The position numbers and the translations under genes were made by a program. 64,000 nucleotides of DNA from Thiomargarita sp. (GTDB taxonomy: Bacteria > Pseudomonadota > Gammaproteobacteria > Beggiatoales > Beggiatoaceae), in the NCBI GenBank assembly GCA_020721005.1, contig DYNP01000013.1, positions 1-64,000 on the forward strand, in the 5' to 3' direction. Under the pieces are notes generated by a model. It saw nothing but the letters and a program-made list of their open reading frames with translations. It was not told the origin of the DNA and searched no databases. Each line of letters opens with the position of its first letter. Within the stretch, counting starts at the first letter, position 1. Below are positions 25,926-34,499 of the stretch, piece after piece.

Positions 25926-26043
25926 GAAACTATTTCTCCTGCTTTTAATAAGCACCCTATTGATTGGCTGTGGACAAAAAGGAGAATTAATTCGTCCCTT
26001 ACCCACTGACACTGCCTCAACCACTCCCCAAAAACAGCAATGA
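25924..26043 (+). CDS. lptM: LptM (YifL)-like small lipoprotein
   Basis: A 39-residue lipoprotein too short for usual gene calls. MKLFLLLLISTLLIGCGQKG is a signal peptide with lipobox LIGC, followed by GELIRPLP, the conserved core of LptM/YifL, and a short Thr/Gln tail. LptM assists maturation of the LptD outer-membrane LPS translocon. It lies directly before lysA (16 bases), the conserved order in gammaproteobacteria, which supports the call. The ATG overlaps the divergent yrfG ATG in the sequence CATG, so its ribosome binding site and any promoter lie inside yrfG coding sequence. Confidence 0.85.
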   Translation: MKLFLLLLISTLLIGCGQKGELIRPLPTDTASTTPQKQQ

Positions 26044-26059
26044 ACTGACTGTCTAATTT

Positions 26060-27304
26060 ATGGATTATTTCACCTATCGTCACAATATTCTTCACATTGA
26101 AGATGTTCCCTTAACTGACATCGCCCAATCCTATGGTACCCCCGCCTACATTTACTCTAAAACAGCCCTGGAAAGATATTGGCAAGCCTTTGACCAAGCC
26201 TTAAAAGACCACTTGCACCTCATATGCTATGCCGTTAAAGCCAACTCCAACTTAGCAATACTTTCGACATTAGCCCGCCTCGGCGCTGGATTTGACATCG
26301 TATCCGGAGGAGAATTGGAACGCGTCTTACGAGCCGGCGGTGCCCCACAAAAAATCGTATTCTCTGGAGTGGGTAAAACTGAAGCAGAATTACGCAAAGC
26401 CTTACAAGTCGGCATTCTCTGTTTCAACATAGAATCAGCTGCCGAATTAACCCGTCTCAACCAACTGGCTGCTGCCACCCGACAAATTGCCCCTATCGCC
26501 ATTCGAGTCAATCCAGACATTGACGCCAAAACCCATCCTTACATCTCCACTGGACTAAAAGAAAACAAATTTGGTCTCAGCGTGGAACAAGCCTTCTGTC
26601 TCTATTTAACTGCCGCCCAACTGCCCAACATTCGAATCATAGGTATCGACTGTCACATTGGATCCCAACTCACCCATCTGGACCCTTTCATCGAAGCCTT
26701 GGAAAAAGTAATGCTGCTGGTTGAAAAACTACACCTGAAAGGCATCCACCTGCGCCATATTGATGTCGGCGGCGGCTTAGGCATTCGTTACCAAACCGAA
26801 AGCCCTCCTTCTCCCAAAGAATATGGATATGCCCTAAGCCAAGTATTGGGCAACGAACCTTATGAAATCATCTTAGAGCCCGGTCGAGCCCTAGTTGGCA
26901 ATGCCGGTCTCTTACTCACCAAAGTCGATTACCTTAAACACACTGAGCACAAACACTTTGCCATTGTGGACGCTGCACTTAACGATCTGATTCGACCCGC
27001 TTTATATCAAGCCTGGCATGACATCTTACCCGTACAACCTCATTTTCACGAAACCACCTACCCCTATGACATTGTCGGTCCCATCTGTGAAACCGGTGAC
27101 TTTTTAGGCAAACAACGTTCCCTGGCCCTACAAGAAGGCGACCTGTTAGCCATAGCCAGCGCCGGCGCCTATGGATTTGTCATGAGCTCCAATTACAACA
27201 GCCGGGGTCGCGCTCCAGAATTATTAGTGACCGGGAATCAAGTCAAATTGATTAGACGCAGGGAAACAATTGAAGACTTACTGGCATTAGAAATCGGTCT
27301 TTAA
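26060..27304 (+). CDS. lysA: Diaminopimelate decarboxylase
   Basis: Last step of lysine synthesis: PLP-dependent decarboxylation of meso-diaminopimelate. The PLP lysine is in LICYAVKANSN, with FDIVSGGELERVLRAG, the HIGSQL motif, DVGGGLGI, EPGRALVGNAG and PICETGDFLG, whose Cys-Glu-x-x-Asp completes the second active site of the dimer. Length is 414 residues. lptM precedes it; dapF, often next, is absent, and a conserved hairpin (27331-27361) follows. The coding strand is A+C-rich, in contrast to other plus-strand genes such as pyrD. Confidence 0.97.
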   Translation: MDYFTYRHNILHIEDVPLTDIAQSYGTPAYIYSKTALERYWQAFDQALKDHLHLICYAVKANSNLAILSTLARLGAGFDIVSGGELERVLRAGGAPQKIVFSGVGKTEAELRKALQVGILCFNIESAAELTRLNQLAAATRQIAPIAIRVNPDIDAKTHPYISTGLKENKFGLSVEQAFCLYLTAAQLPNIRIIGIDCHIGSQLTHLDPFIEALEKVMLLVEKLHLKGIHLRHIDVGGGLGIRYQTESPPSPKEYGYALSQVLGNEPYEIILEPGRALVGNAGLLLTKVDYLKHTEHKHFAIVDAALNDLIRPALYQAWHDILPVQPHFHETTYPYDIVGPICETGDFLGKQRSLALQEGDLLAIASAGAYGFVMSSNYNSRGRAPELLVTGNQVKLIRRRETIEDLLALEIGL

Positions 27305-27330
27305 CCCTCGAAAAACAAACAATTAGACAA

Positions 27331-27361
27331 GGGATAACATCCCTCAAAAGAATGTTATCCC
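27331..27361. repeat. Conserved hairpin after lysA (family D)
   Basis: GGGATAACAT (27331-27340) pairs with ATGTTATCCC (27352-27361), a perfect 10-base stem with 11-base loop. The same stem and nearly the same loop recur at 48744-48774. No T-run follows, so it may be a 3'-end stabilising hairpin or a REP-like repeat rather than a classical terminator. Confidence 0.7.
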
Positions 27362-27402
27362 TCAGATCCTAACCCCTCTTGTCCTTCCTAAAGCCATTCC
27401 CC

Positions 27403-28491
27403 TTAAGCCAATTGCTTCAAAGACTTAAGCACCGCCTCTCCCATCTCAGAAGTACTTACTAAAGTATAATTCCCACTCCCCAAAATATCTCGAGTTCGCA
27501 ACCCCTCTCGCAACACCTGTTGCACCGCTCGCTCCACCGCATCAGCCAAAGCAGCCTCACGGAGACTATAACGCAACATCATCGCCACCGAAAGAATAGT
27601 TGCCAAAGGATTCGCCACATTTTGCCCCGCAATATCTGGAGCAGACCCATGAATAGGCTCATACATTCCCTTCTGATTCGCATCCAACGAAGCTGAAGGC
27701 AACATCCCAATAGACCCAGTCAACATAGAAGCCAAATCGGACAAAATATCACCAAACATATTAGTCGTCACCATCACATCAAACTGCTTCGGATAACGCA
27801 CCAATTGCATAGCCGCATTGTCCACATACAAATGACTCAACTCCACATCTGGATATTCCTGACCTACCTTAATCACCACCTGCCGCCAAAACTCCGTGGC
27901 TTCCAAAACATTAGCTTTATCCACAGAGCACACTCGTTTTTGCCGTTGACGAGCCGCCTCAAAAGCCACCCGTGCAATGCGAACAATTTCCGATTCCCGA
28001 TACACTAAAGTATTAAACCCTTCCTTTTCCCCATTCTCTAAAGTACGAATTCCCCGCGGCTTTCCAAAATAAATCCCCCCGGTCAACTCTCGAACAATCA
28101 AAATATCCAACCCTGCCACCACTTCGGGCTTTAAAGTGGAAGCATCTACCAATTCTGGGAACAACAAGGCTGGCCGCAAATTGGCAAACAGTCCCAACTC
28201 AGAGCGCAGTCCCAACAAACCTTTTTCTGGGCGCATGCTGATATCCAAAGACTCCCATTTGGGACCGCCCACAGCCCCCAACAACACCGCATCAGCTCGT
28301 TTTGCCAAGTCCAAAGTTTCCTTGGGCAAAGGTTGACCCGTGGCATCAATAGCGGCTCCTCCAACCAAAGCCTCTTGCAACTCTAAATCCAAACCAAAAT
28401 GCTGTTGCAAAGCATTGAGAACTTTCACCGCCTCAGCAACGATCTCTGGCCCAATACCGTCTCCGGGTAATATGGCAATCATTTTGCTCAC
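27403..28491 (-). CDS. leuB: 3-isopropylmalate dehydrogenase
   Basis: Third leucine-specific enzyme: NAD-dependent oxidative decarboxylation of 3-isopropylmalate. [13 protein letters not shown] opens the fold. [24 protein letters not shown], and [25 protein letters not shown] (metal and substrate site) identify it, with [12 protein letters not shown] for NAD binding. The start is GTG at 28491 with AGGAG six bases upstream; an ATG three codons in is less well placed. Length is 362 residues. leuD lies upstream with dgkA between them; leuC is not in the window. Confidence 0.97.
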   Translation of the reverse strand: MSKMIAILPGDGIGPEIVAEAVKVLNALQQHFGLDLELQEALVGGAAIDATGQPLPKETLDLAKRADAVLLGAVGGPKWESLDISMRPEKGLLGLRSELGLFANLRPALLFPELVDASTLKPEVVAGLDILIVRELTGGIYFGKPRGIRTLENGEKEGFNTLVYRESEIVRIARVAFEAARQRQKRVCSVDKANVLEATEFWRQVVIKVGQEYPDVELSHLYVDNAAMQLVRYPKQFDVMVTTNMFGDILSDLASMLTGSIGMLPSASLDANQKGMYEPIHGSAPDIAGQNVANPLATILSVAMMLRYSLREAALADAVERAVQQVLREGLRTRDILGSGNYTLVSTSEMGEAVLKSLKQLA

Positions 28492-28569
28492 ATTGGCTCC
28501 TTAAAATTTATTTTGAACAAGTGGGAAAAGGATACATCTAATTTTTAAAAAAGGGTCAATTAAGCCCAG

Positions 28570-28941
28570 TCAATAGAAAAACACAAATAAACCAATAACA
28601 CAGGCGCCCACCGCGGCAATTAATACCGCCCCAGCCGCTATATCTTTAGCCAAGCCAATCAAGGGATGATGCTCCAAAGAAACTGCATTTGCCAACACTT
28701 CCAAGGCTGTGTTAAAAACTTCAGCCACCCATACCAAGATGATCGCGATGAAAATAAATATCCATTCCAAACGCGTCAGCCCCCTGCCAATTCCCGCCAA
28801 AATGACCACCACTGTAGCCAAACTGTGTAACCAAGCATTGGGTTGGGAACTGAGCATATAATGGAGACCCTTCACTGCTACCTTTACACTATTAAGTCGA
28901 CCTGACCAAAAAGAAGTTTGCGGGAGATGAAATTGTGACAT
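28570..28941 (-). CDS. dgkA: Diacylglycerol kinase (DgkA family)
   Basis: Small integral-membrane lipid kinase of 123 residues, recycling diacylglycerol to phosphatidic acid (or phosphorylating undecaprenol in related members). The signature VWVAEVFNTALEVLANAV followed by HPLIGLAKDIAAGAVLIAA carries the catalytic Glu and the conserved Lys-Asp pair. Three hydrophobic segments are visible. The N-terminus FWSGRLNSVKVAVKGLHYML is the usual amphipathic part. It sits between leuD and leuB on the same strand. Confidence 0.92.
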   Translation of the reverse strand: MSQFHLPQTSFWSGRLNSVKVAVKGLHYMLSSQPNAWLHSLATVVVILAGIGRGLTRLEWIFIFIAIILVWVAEVFNTALEVLANAVSLEHHPLIGLAKDIAAGAVLIAAVGACVIGLFVFFY

Positions 28942-28995
28942 GATGTCTTATTGCAAGCCAAAACTTGCACTTTATCGAAATTGAATTTACCAAGG

Positions 28996-29631
28996 TTAGA
29001 ATAGCCAGGGAACTTGTTGGCGCCGTCGTTGCTCATAATCCTTAACCAACTGGCTCTGTTCCAATGTGAGACCAATATCATCTAACCCATTCAGTAAACA
29101 GTGCTTTTGAAAAGCATCCACATTGAAAGTTAGAGTCTCATGATCGGGAGTAATAATAGTTTGAGTTGCCAACTCAATAGTCAACTGATAACCGGGCAAA
29201 CGATTGACAGCCTTGAACAAATCATCCACCTGTTGTTCCGACAAAACAATGGGCAATATGCCATTTTTAAAACAATTATTATAAAAAATGTCGGCAAAAC
29301 TGGGGGCAATCAGAGCCCGAAAACCATAATCGACCAGGGACCAAGGAGCATGTTCCCGACTGGATCCACAGCCGAAATTGCGACGAGCCAATAAGATTTT
29401 CGCTCCCTGATAACGAGGCTGATTGAGAACAAAATCTGGATTTAGAGGACGATTTTGACAATCTTGTCCGGGCTCACCCTGATCCAAATAACGCCACTCG
29501 TCAAACAAATTGGGCCCAAATCCAGTGCGATGAATGGACTTAAGAAATTGTTTGGGAATGATTGCATCGGTGTCCACGTTGGCCCGATCCAAGGGAGCTA
29601 CTAAAGCAGTAAGGGTAGTAAATGCGAGCAT
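28996..29631 (-). CDS. leuD: 3-isopropylmalate dehydratase small subunit
   Basis: Swivel-domain subunit of isopropylmalate isomerase, which pairs with the Fe-S subunit LeuC. Recognised by [43 protein letters not shown] and [10 protein letters not shown]. Length of 211 residues is normal. leuC, usually directly upstream, is missing; tyrS takes that place 24 bases away, so LeuC must be encoded elsewhere. Confidence 0.97.
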   Translation of the reverse strand: MLAFTTLTALVAPLDRANVDTDAIIPKQFLKSIHRTGFGPNLFDEWRYLDQGEPGQDCQNRPLNPDFVLNQPRYQGAKILLARRNFGCGSSREHAPWSLVDYGFRALIAPSFADIFYNNCFKNGILPIVLSEQQVDDLFKAVNRLPGYQLTIELATQTIITPDHETLTFNVDAFQKHCLLNGLDDIGLTLEQSQLVKDYEQRRRQQVPWLF

Positions 29632-29655
29632 GAATTTCCTTTATAAATTAAAAAG

Positions 29656-30864
29656 TTAGGATTGTTTGAGCAAAGTTACTTTGGCAAAACGTCGTTTACC
29701 CACTTGATAAACATGAGTGCAGTCAGGTGCAATCTGTAACGCCTTATCGCTGACCTTTTCACTGTCAATTTTTACCCCACCTTGAGCAATCATGCGCAAT
29801 GACTCTGAAGTGCTGGCAGTCAGTCCCGCTTCTTTGAGCAATTGACCAAGGGACATGGTTGAAGTTGTGGACAAAGTGATTTCTGGAATATTGTCTGGAA
29901 TTTCTTTTTGTTGAAATTGGAGCACAAATTGTTGATAAGCTTGCTCTGCAGCCACCGCATTGTGAAACCGAGCGATGATCTCCTGAGCAAAGGCGACTTT
30001 GATATCACGAGGATTGATATTCTCCTCAAGTGCTGAACGTTTCCAGTGGTGAATTTCGTCCGGAGTTTTGAAACTGAGCAGGTCAATATAACGCCACATT
30101 AAGGTGTCGGAAATAGACATGATTTTGCCAAACATATCTTGGGGACCGTCATTGATACCGATGTAATTGTGCAGGGACTTAGACATTTTTTGGACTCCAT
30201 CTAATCCTTCCAAAATCGGCAAAGTGATGACCACCTGTGGCGATTGTTGATAATGTTTTTGCAATTCTCTGCCCACCAGTAGATTGAATTTCTGATCGGT
30301 GCCGCCCAATTCAACATCGGCTCGTAAGGCCACAGAATCATAGCCTTGGATCAGAGGATATAAAAATTCATGGATGGCAATGGGCTGACCCTGATGATAG
30401 CGTTTGTGAAAGTCATCTCGCTCCAACATTCTGGCTACCGTGTGTTGGGCAGCCAGTTGAATGAGACCAGCAGCGTCCATGCTATTCATCCACGTTGAAT
30501 TGAAACAAATTTCAGTGGCGTTGGGATCTAAAATTTTAAAAATCTGTTCCTGATAAGTGCGAGCATTGTCTGCCACTTGTTCCCGTGACAAAGGTTGACG
30601 AGTGACATTTTTGCCAGTGGGATCGCCTATCATACCAGTAAAATCACCAATCAAGAACAAAATGTGGTGTCCCAGCATTTGAAATTGGCGAAGTTTATTG
30701 ATGAGAACCGTATGTCCAAGATGTAAATCCGGCGCAGTGGGATCAAAACCGGCCTTGATTCGCAACGGCTTTCCAGTTTGTAATTTGGCACGCAACTCTT
30801 CTTCCAGTAAAATTTCCTCAACTCCATGTTTGATAATGAGGAGGGACTGCGTGATGTCTGACAT
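29656..30864 (-). CDS. tyrS: Tyrosyl-tRNA synthetase
   Basis: Class I aminoacyl-tRNA synthetase. The HIGH-type motif is LHLGHTVLI and the KMSKS motif is [25 protein letters not shown] and the C-terminal S4-like RNA-binding domain ([16 protein letters not shown]) match the longer TyrRS type with Ala/His-rich catalytic core. I chose the ATG at 30864 (402 residues), six bases after AAGGAAG; the first in-frame start lies outside the ribosome binding site. leuD follows after 24 bases. Confidence 0.97.
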   Translation of the reverse strand: MSDITQSLLIIKHGVEEILLEEELRAKLQTGKPLRIKAGFDPTAPDLHLGHTVLINKLRQFQMLGHHILFLIGDFTGMIGDPTGKNVTRQPLSREQVADNARTYQEQIFKILDPNATEICFNSTWMNSMDAAGLIQLAAQHTVARMLERDDFHKRYHQGQPIAIHEFLYPLIQGYDSVALRADVELGGTDQKFNLLVGRELQKHYQQSPQVVITLPILEGLDGVQKMSKSLHNYIGINDGPQDMFGKIMSISDTLMWRYIDLLSFKTPDEIHHWKRSALEENINPRDIKVAFAQEIIARFHNAVAAEQAYQQFVLQFQQKEIPDNIPEITLSTTSTMSLGQLLKEAGLTASTSESLRMIAQGGVKIDSEKVSDKALQIAPDCTHVYQVGKRRFAKVTLLKQS

Positions 30865-30962
30865 AGTTATCTTCCTTAACAAGTGATATGGATGAAGAAA
30901 AACGGCTGATATATCATGCTGTTATTACGGTGAGCATCGTGGAGCCCATGGTATGGAAATCA

Positions 30963-31967
30963 TTAAACTTGTTGTTGGCAACGCTTATAATTTTCCTGTA
31001 TTCTTTGAGTGGTTGGATGGCGTTTTCCCCAAACTTGATGCATGATGTGCAAAGCTTCCTGATATAAAGGCAGTGCTTGGGCACATTGACCTTGGGCTCT
31101 ATATACTTCGGCGAGGTTATTCAAACTGCTGGCATAGTCTGGATGCTGTTTACCCAAAACCCGCTCCCGAATTGCCAAAGCCTGTTGATACAAGGGCAAG
31201 GCTTTGTCAAGTTCTCGTTGGGAATAGTACAGGCCTGCAAGGTTATTGAGACTGGTGGCATAAGCTGGGTGTTGAGTGCCCCAATTTTTTTGCAAGATGT
31301 TTAAGGCAGTTTGAGAAAGGGGTAAAGCTTGCGCATAATTTCCTTGAGAATCATAAAGTACGGCTAAGTTGTTGAGAGTGGTGGCATAGTCTGGATGTTG
31401 CTTGCCCAGTGTTTGCTCTTGAATTGCCAGGACTTTTTTATATAAAGATTGGGCAGTTTCATACTCACCCTTAATATAGTGAATACCGGCCAGATTATTG
31501 GTAGCCGTGGCTACATCAGGATGATTGTGACCCAATTCCTTCTCGAGAATGCTTAGGGATTGTTTGTATAAGGGTAAGGCTTTGTCATACTTGCCAGATT
31601 TTTTATATCCTTCAGCCAATGTATTCAGCGTAATGCCTTTAATAACTTTTTCGGATTTTGGAGAATTTTGGACTGCAGTTGTTGAGTAAGAGTGTACAAA
31701 GTATTTGAGCGAGGACATGATTCCCACAAAGCCAACGAGACTGAAAGCCAATGACCAGATCAAACTTTCTAGAAAAAAGTGCTCTATGAATTTGAAATAA
31801 GCAGTAGCCAGGGCGGTTGATTCGTTAAAAACCAGGCTTAGGCTCGATAGAAAGAAATTGAGAATAGCAAGTCCCAATAAGGTGGTTGAGGTCCAAATTA
31901 TGGAATGGCTGTGTTTTTCCAGAATTTGGTTCAAAGTAAATAGGGGATGTCTTAGGGAAGTCATCAT
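30963..31967 (-). CDS. Membrane-anchored tetratricopeptide (kinesin-light-chain type) repeat protein
   Basis: A 334-residue protein. Two hydrophobic segments (about 25-47 and 70-92) anchor it in the membrane. Residues 105-330 hold five 42-residue TPR units with the pattern ALPLYxxALxIxExxLGxxHPDYAxSLNNLAxLYxxQG, a kinesin-light-chain type that mediates protein-protein contacts. The ATG overlaps the stop of the preceding membrane-protein gene by four bases (ATGA), so it is the last gene of the 35.9-31.0 kb operon. Its partner is unknown. Confidence 0.85.
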   Translation of the reverse strand: MMTSLRHPLFTLNQILEKHSHSIIWTSTTLLGLAILNFFLSSLSLVFNESTALATAYFKFIEHFFLESLIWSLAFSLVGFVGIMSSLKYFVHSYSTTAVQNSPKSEKVIKGITLNTLAEGYKKSGKYDKALPLYKQSLSILEKELGHNHPDVATATNNLAGIHYIKGEYETAQSLYKKVLAIQEQTLGKQHPDYATTLNNLAVLYDSQGNYAQALPLSQTALNILQKNWGTQHPAYATSLNNLAGLYYSQRELDKALPLYQQALAIRERVLGKQHPDYASSLNNLAEVYRAQGQCAQALPLYQEALHIMHQVWGKRHPTTQRIQENYKRCQQQV

Positions 31968-32554
31968 GATTGTGCTCCTAATAACTTACTGAATTGACCG
32001 GGTGGAAGTGGGACATCACATCTGGTATAGAATTGGATGATGAGTTTACGATGATCGTCTTCTGAGATTTGGGTACTGTTAATCAATTCCATGGCTATTG
32101 TGCCACAGTCTTGTTTTATTTCAAGGGATTGTTTTTCTAACTTGGCCTCCACAATTTCATTTTCTTTGTATTCAGATAAGGCAATGCAACCGGTGCTGAG
32201 TACGATGGAAATTCCAAATAACACGAGGCTTGCATAGGTCATGAAGTCGTTGTTGGAAGAGGGTTTTAGAGAGATGCCGGCATACAGTAAGGTTGCAAAA
32301 ATAACGACAAAAATCGAGCCCCCCATTAGGGCATTCGTGAATGTTTTGGGCATGGTGATGTTGGAAGTGGCTGATTCCAGCAGTTCCCCTATACCAACTA
32401 CACAAAAAGTGACGCCCATGAATAAAATGTCAGCGTCCTTGCTGCTGATGAATTTCCAAAGATCATCATTATTCCCAAAGTGATAGCTGAAGATCAGTGG
32501 TAACGGTGGGACTAATATGGTGAATAGGAACCATCGCAGTGATTTGGTGCCCAT
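31964..32554 (-). CDS. Hypothetical membrane protein with cytosolic helical tail
   Basis: I do not recognise this 196-residue protein. Four hydrophobic stretches are visible (about 9-23, 43-58, 75-93, 107-125). They are followed by a charged region with a predicted helix (EYKENEIVEAKLEKQSLEIK) and a C-terminal part ending PGQFSKLLGAQS. It is translationally coupled (ATGA) to the TPR protein, suggesting the two interact. No enzymatic motif is visible. Confidence 0.65.
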   Translation of the reverse strand: MGTKSLRWFLFTILVPPLPLIFSYHFGNNDDLWKFISSKDADILFMGVTFCVVGIGELLESATSNITMPKTFTNALMGGSIFVVIFATLLYAGISLKPSSNNDFMTYASLVLFGISIVLSTGCIALSEYKENEIVEAKLEKQSLEIKQDCGTIAMELINSTQISEDDHRKLIIQFYTRCDVPLPPGQFSKLLGAQS

Positions 32555-32603
32555 TTAGTATTCCCTTAATTTATGTTGAGATCAATTTCATTAAAAATTG
32601 TTG

Positions 32604-33755
32604 TTAATTCAATTGAATACGTTCCCCCCAAGGAACTGGGGCTCGACCTTTGACCAACCAGATAACTGGATAATGGGGTCTTAGATGGGGAAATTCGCCT
32701 TTGGCATCGGTAAAATAGATCAATAGATCTGGGGTTTCACCTTGTTTTTGCAAGTGCTCAAATACGGGTTTGAAAGAAGTGCCGCCGCCACCGCTCAGTT
32801 GATCAGGCATGGAGAATTCTTCCCAAGGTTCATAATGTTCAATTCCCGTTAATTGAGCATCACAAATCAACAGTAAAATTCTGGCTCGCAATTGTCCCTT
32901 GAGGGCTTGCACTTCGGATAAAAATTCTTGAATTTCAGGGTCTTTTAGGGAGCCACTGACATCAAGTCCCACTGCAATATTGAGTTGAGCACTGCGCAGA
33001 CTTGGAAAAATAGCAGTCCCTTCTCGTCTGGAAGGTCGCATGTAGCTGTAATCTTCTCGGGCAGTGAGGGTCATATAGCGGGCTAACAGCATGCGCCAAG
33101 GTATGGACGGTTGAGACAGATGATGGATCATTCTAGCCAAGGGACCGGTTAATTTTCCAGCTTGCAAGGCGTGTTGAGCTGCGCTGATAAGGCGTTGTTG
33201 CCATTGGGTTTCTAGGTTTTGGCGTTCCGTCTCAGTTAATGGAGGGGGCTGAGCTGTGCCAGATTCAGAGGAGGGTGAGTTATGCTCTGGGGAATGTGTG
33301 GTTTCTGAGTCATACAGGTGTTGGTCCAACGGTTCGTCTTGAGAATCTTCGGACAGTAATGGGTAAATTTCTTCAGCCACCATGCCTAAATATTGGGGCA
33401 GAATGGTGATTTCTGGAGGGGGAACGAGTCCATCCGCTGTCAAAAGGGGATTGATCGCATGGTCACAGGCACAGTCCCAACGTTTTTTTTGACGATGATG
33501 ACGTCTGGCAAAGTGAGAAAAGGCGCAGTGTAAGGCTTCATGAGCGAGGACAAATTGCAATTGGTCTACGGGTAATTTTTGCACGTAGTCAGGATTATAG
33601 TAGAGACAACGGGCATCGGTGGCCACGGTTGGACACCATTGAGGAGGAGCTACTTGAAAGGGCAGCCTCAGGACTAAAGCGCCTAAAAAGGGTTTGTCCA
33701 TGATGAGTTGGGTGCGGGCTTTGGTGAGCTTGTGTTCTAATTCGGGAGGGGTCAT
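32604..33755 (-). CDS. Putative zincin metallopeptidase with C-terminal VWA-like domain (DUF2201/COG3864 type)
   Basis: A 383-residue cytoplasmic protein. The N-terminal domain has a zinc-protease motif HEALHCAFSHFARR at about residues 90-103. An acidic, Pro/Ser-rich linker (about 140-175) leads to a VWA-like domain with the metal site LDVSGS (DxSxS) near residue 268 and GGGGTSFKPVF. Proteins of this architecture are normally encoded beside a MoxR-type ATPase. Here the MoxR candidate is 27 kb away, and this gene instead lies six bases after the DUF4276-like gene. The natural substrate of the predicted protease is unknown. Confidence 0.85.
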   Translation of the reverse strand: MTPPELEHKLTKARTQLIMDKPFLGALVLRLPFQVAPPQWCPTVATDARCLYYNPDYVQKLPVDQLQFVLAHEALHCAFSHFARRHHRQKKRWDCACDHAINPLLTADGLVPPPEITILPQYLGMVAEEIYPLLSEDSQDEPLDQHLYDSETTHSPEHNSPSSESGTAQPPPLTETERQNLETQWQQRLISAAQHALQAGKLTGPLARMIHHLSQPSIPWRMLLARYMTLTAREDYSYMRPSRREGTAIFPSLRSAQLNIAVGLDVSGSLKDPEIQEFLSEVQALKGQLRARILLLICDAQLTGIEHYEPWEEFSMPDQLSGGGGTSFKPVFEHLQKQGETPDLLIYFTDAKGEFPHLRPHYPVIWLVKGRAPVPWGERIQLN

Positions 33756-33761
33756 GGTATT

Positions 33762-34499
33762 TCAAAACTGGGATTGGTTTGGAAGATTGTCAGTGAGGAT
33801 TTGAGCAAGGACTGTTGCAAACTCTTCCTTAAATTTTTGATAAGAAGGAAGTTTATTTAATTCTTCCAGGTTGAGTTGTTGGCTGAAAATTGAATATAAG
33901 TCAGCAACTTGTAGATTTTTGCCACGTTGTCGTTTGGTCTTGTTTTTTTCAACAAGTTGGATGGCCTCTTCGATGGCTTTTTTAGGATCAGAAATTTGTT
34001 CTAGTTTTCTGAGATTTTGTTCTATGAATTGGTTTAATTTCAAGTTTGAATCTTTGGGGCCCAACAGTTGTCTCTTCAGTAGTTCTAAATCTGCCAACAT
34101 CCATGATTCCGTCATATAAACAGGTATAATAGGTGTTAATAATATGCAGTGATGTTGGGCATTTTGTTGATGCAAGTGGCGCTTTGCTGGGTTTATTTTG
34201 TTGTTGAGAACGTTTTGAGGGGTCTTGTCATCGGCATCAGTATGTACACAAATAACATCGCAACCGCTTTCCTTTGCTTTCTTGGAGACTTCAAGCACTT
34301 GTTCAGTAAAGCCCAATCCGGTTTTTTTAATTTCAAGTAGTATTACTTTGTATTGCATCGATATTTGCGGGTCAAAATAGGATGAGTTAGGGTCAAGCAA
34401 CCATTGATCAAGTGTTCTCTCGACGATACCTGGTAAAAAACGTTCATCAGTCTTTCCTTCTGTAAACAGTCCAATGAGCAGTAGGTATTCTTTCATCAT
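33762..34499 (-). CDS. DUF4276/Toprim-like partner of the AAA ATPase
   Basis: A 245-residue cytoplasmic protein. The first strand carries LIGLFTEGKTDERFL (conserved Glu), followed by DVICVHTDADD (Asp-x-Asp) and PVYMTESWMLAD, the arrangement of Toprim-like folds in the DUF4276/RloB group. Such proteins are typically encoded next to an OLD/AAA_21 ATPase and the pairs are often found in phage-defence islands. Its start overlaps the ATPase stop by four bases (ATGA). It could act as a nuclease or RNase toxin switched by the ATPase; that is inference from related pairs. Confidence 0.75.
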   Translation of the reverse strand: MMKEYLLLIGLFTEGKTDERFLPGIVERTLDQWLLDPNSSYFDPQISMQYKVILLEIKKTGLGFTEQVLEVSKKAKESGCDVICVHTDADDKTPQNVLNNKINPAKRHLHQQNAQHHCILLTPIIPVYMTESWMLADLELLKRQLLGPKDSNLKLNQFIEQNLRKLEQISDPKKAIEEAIQLVEKNKTKRQRGKNLQVADLYSIFSQQLNLEELNKLPSYQKFKEEFATVLAQILTDNLPNQSQF

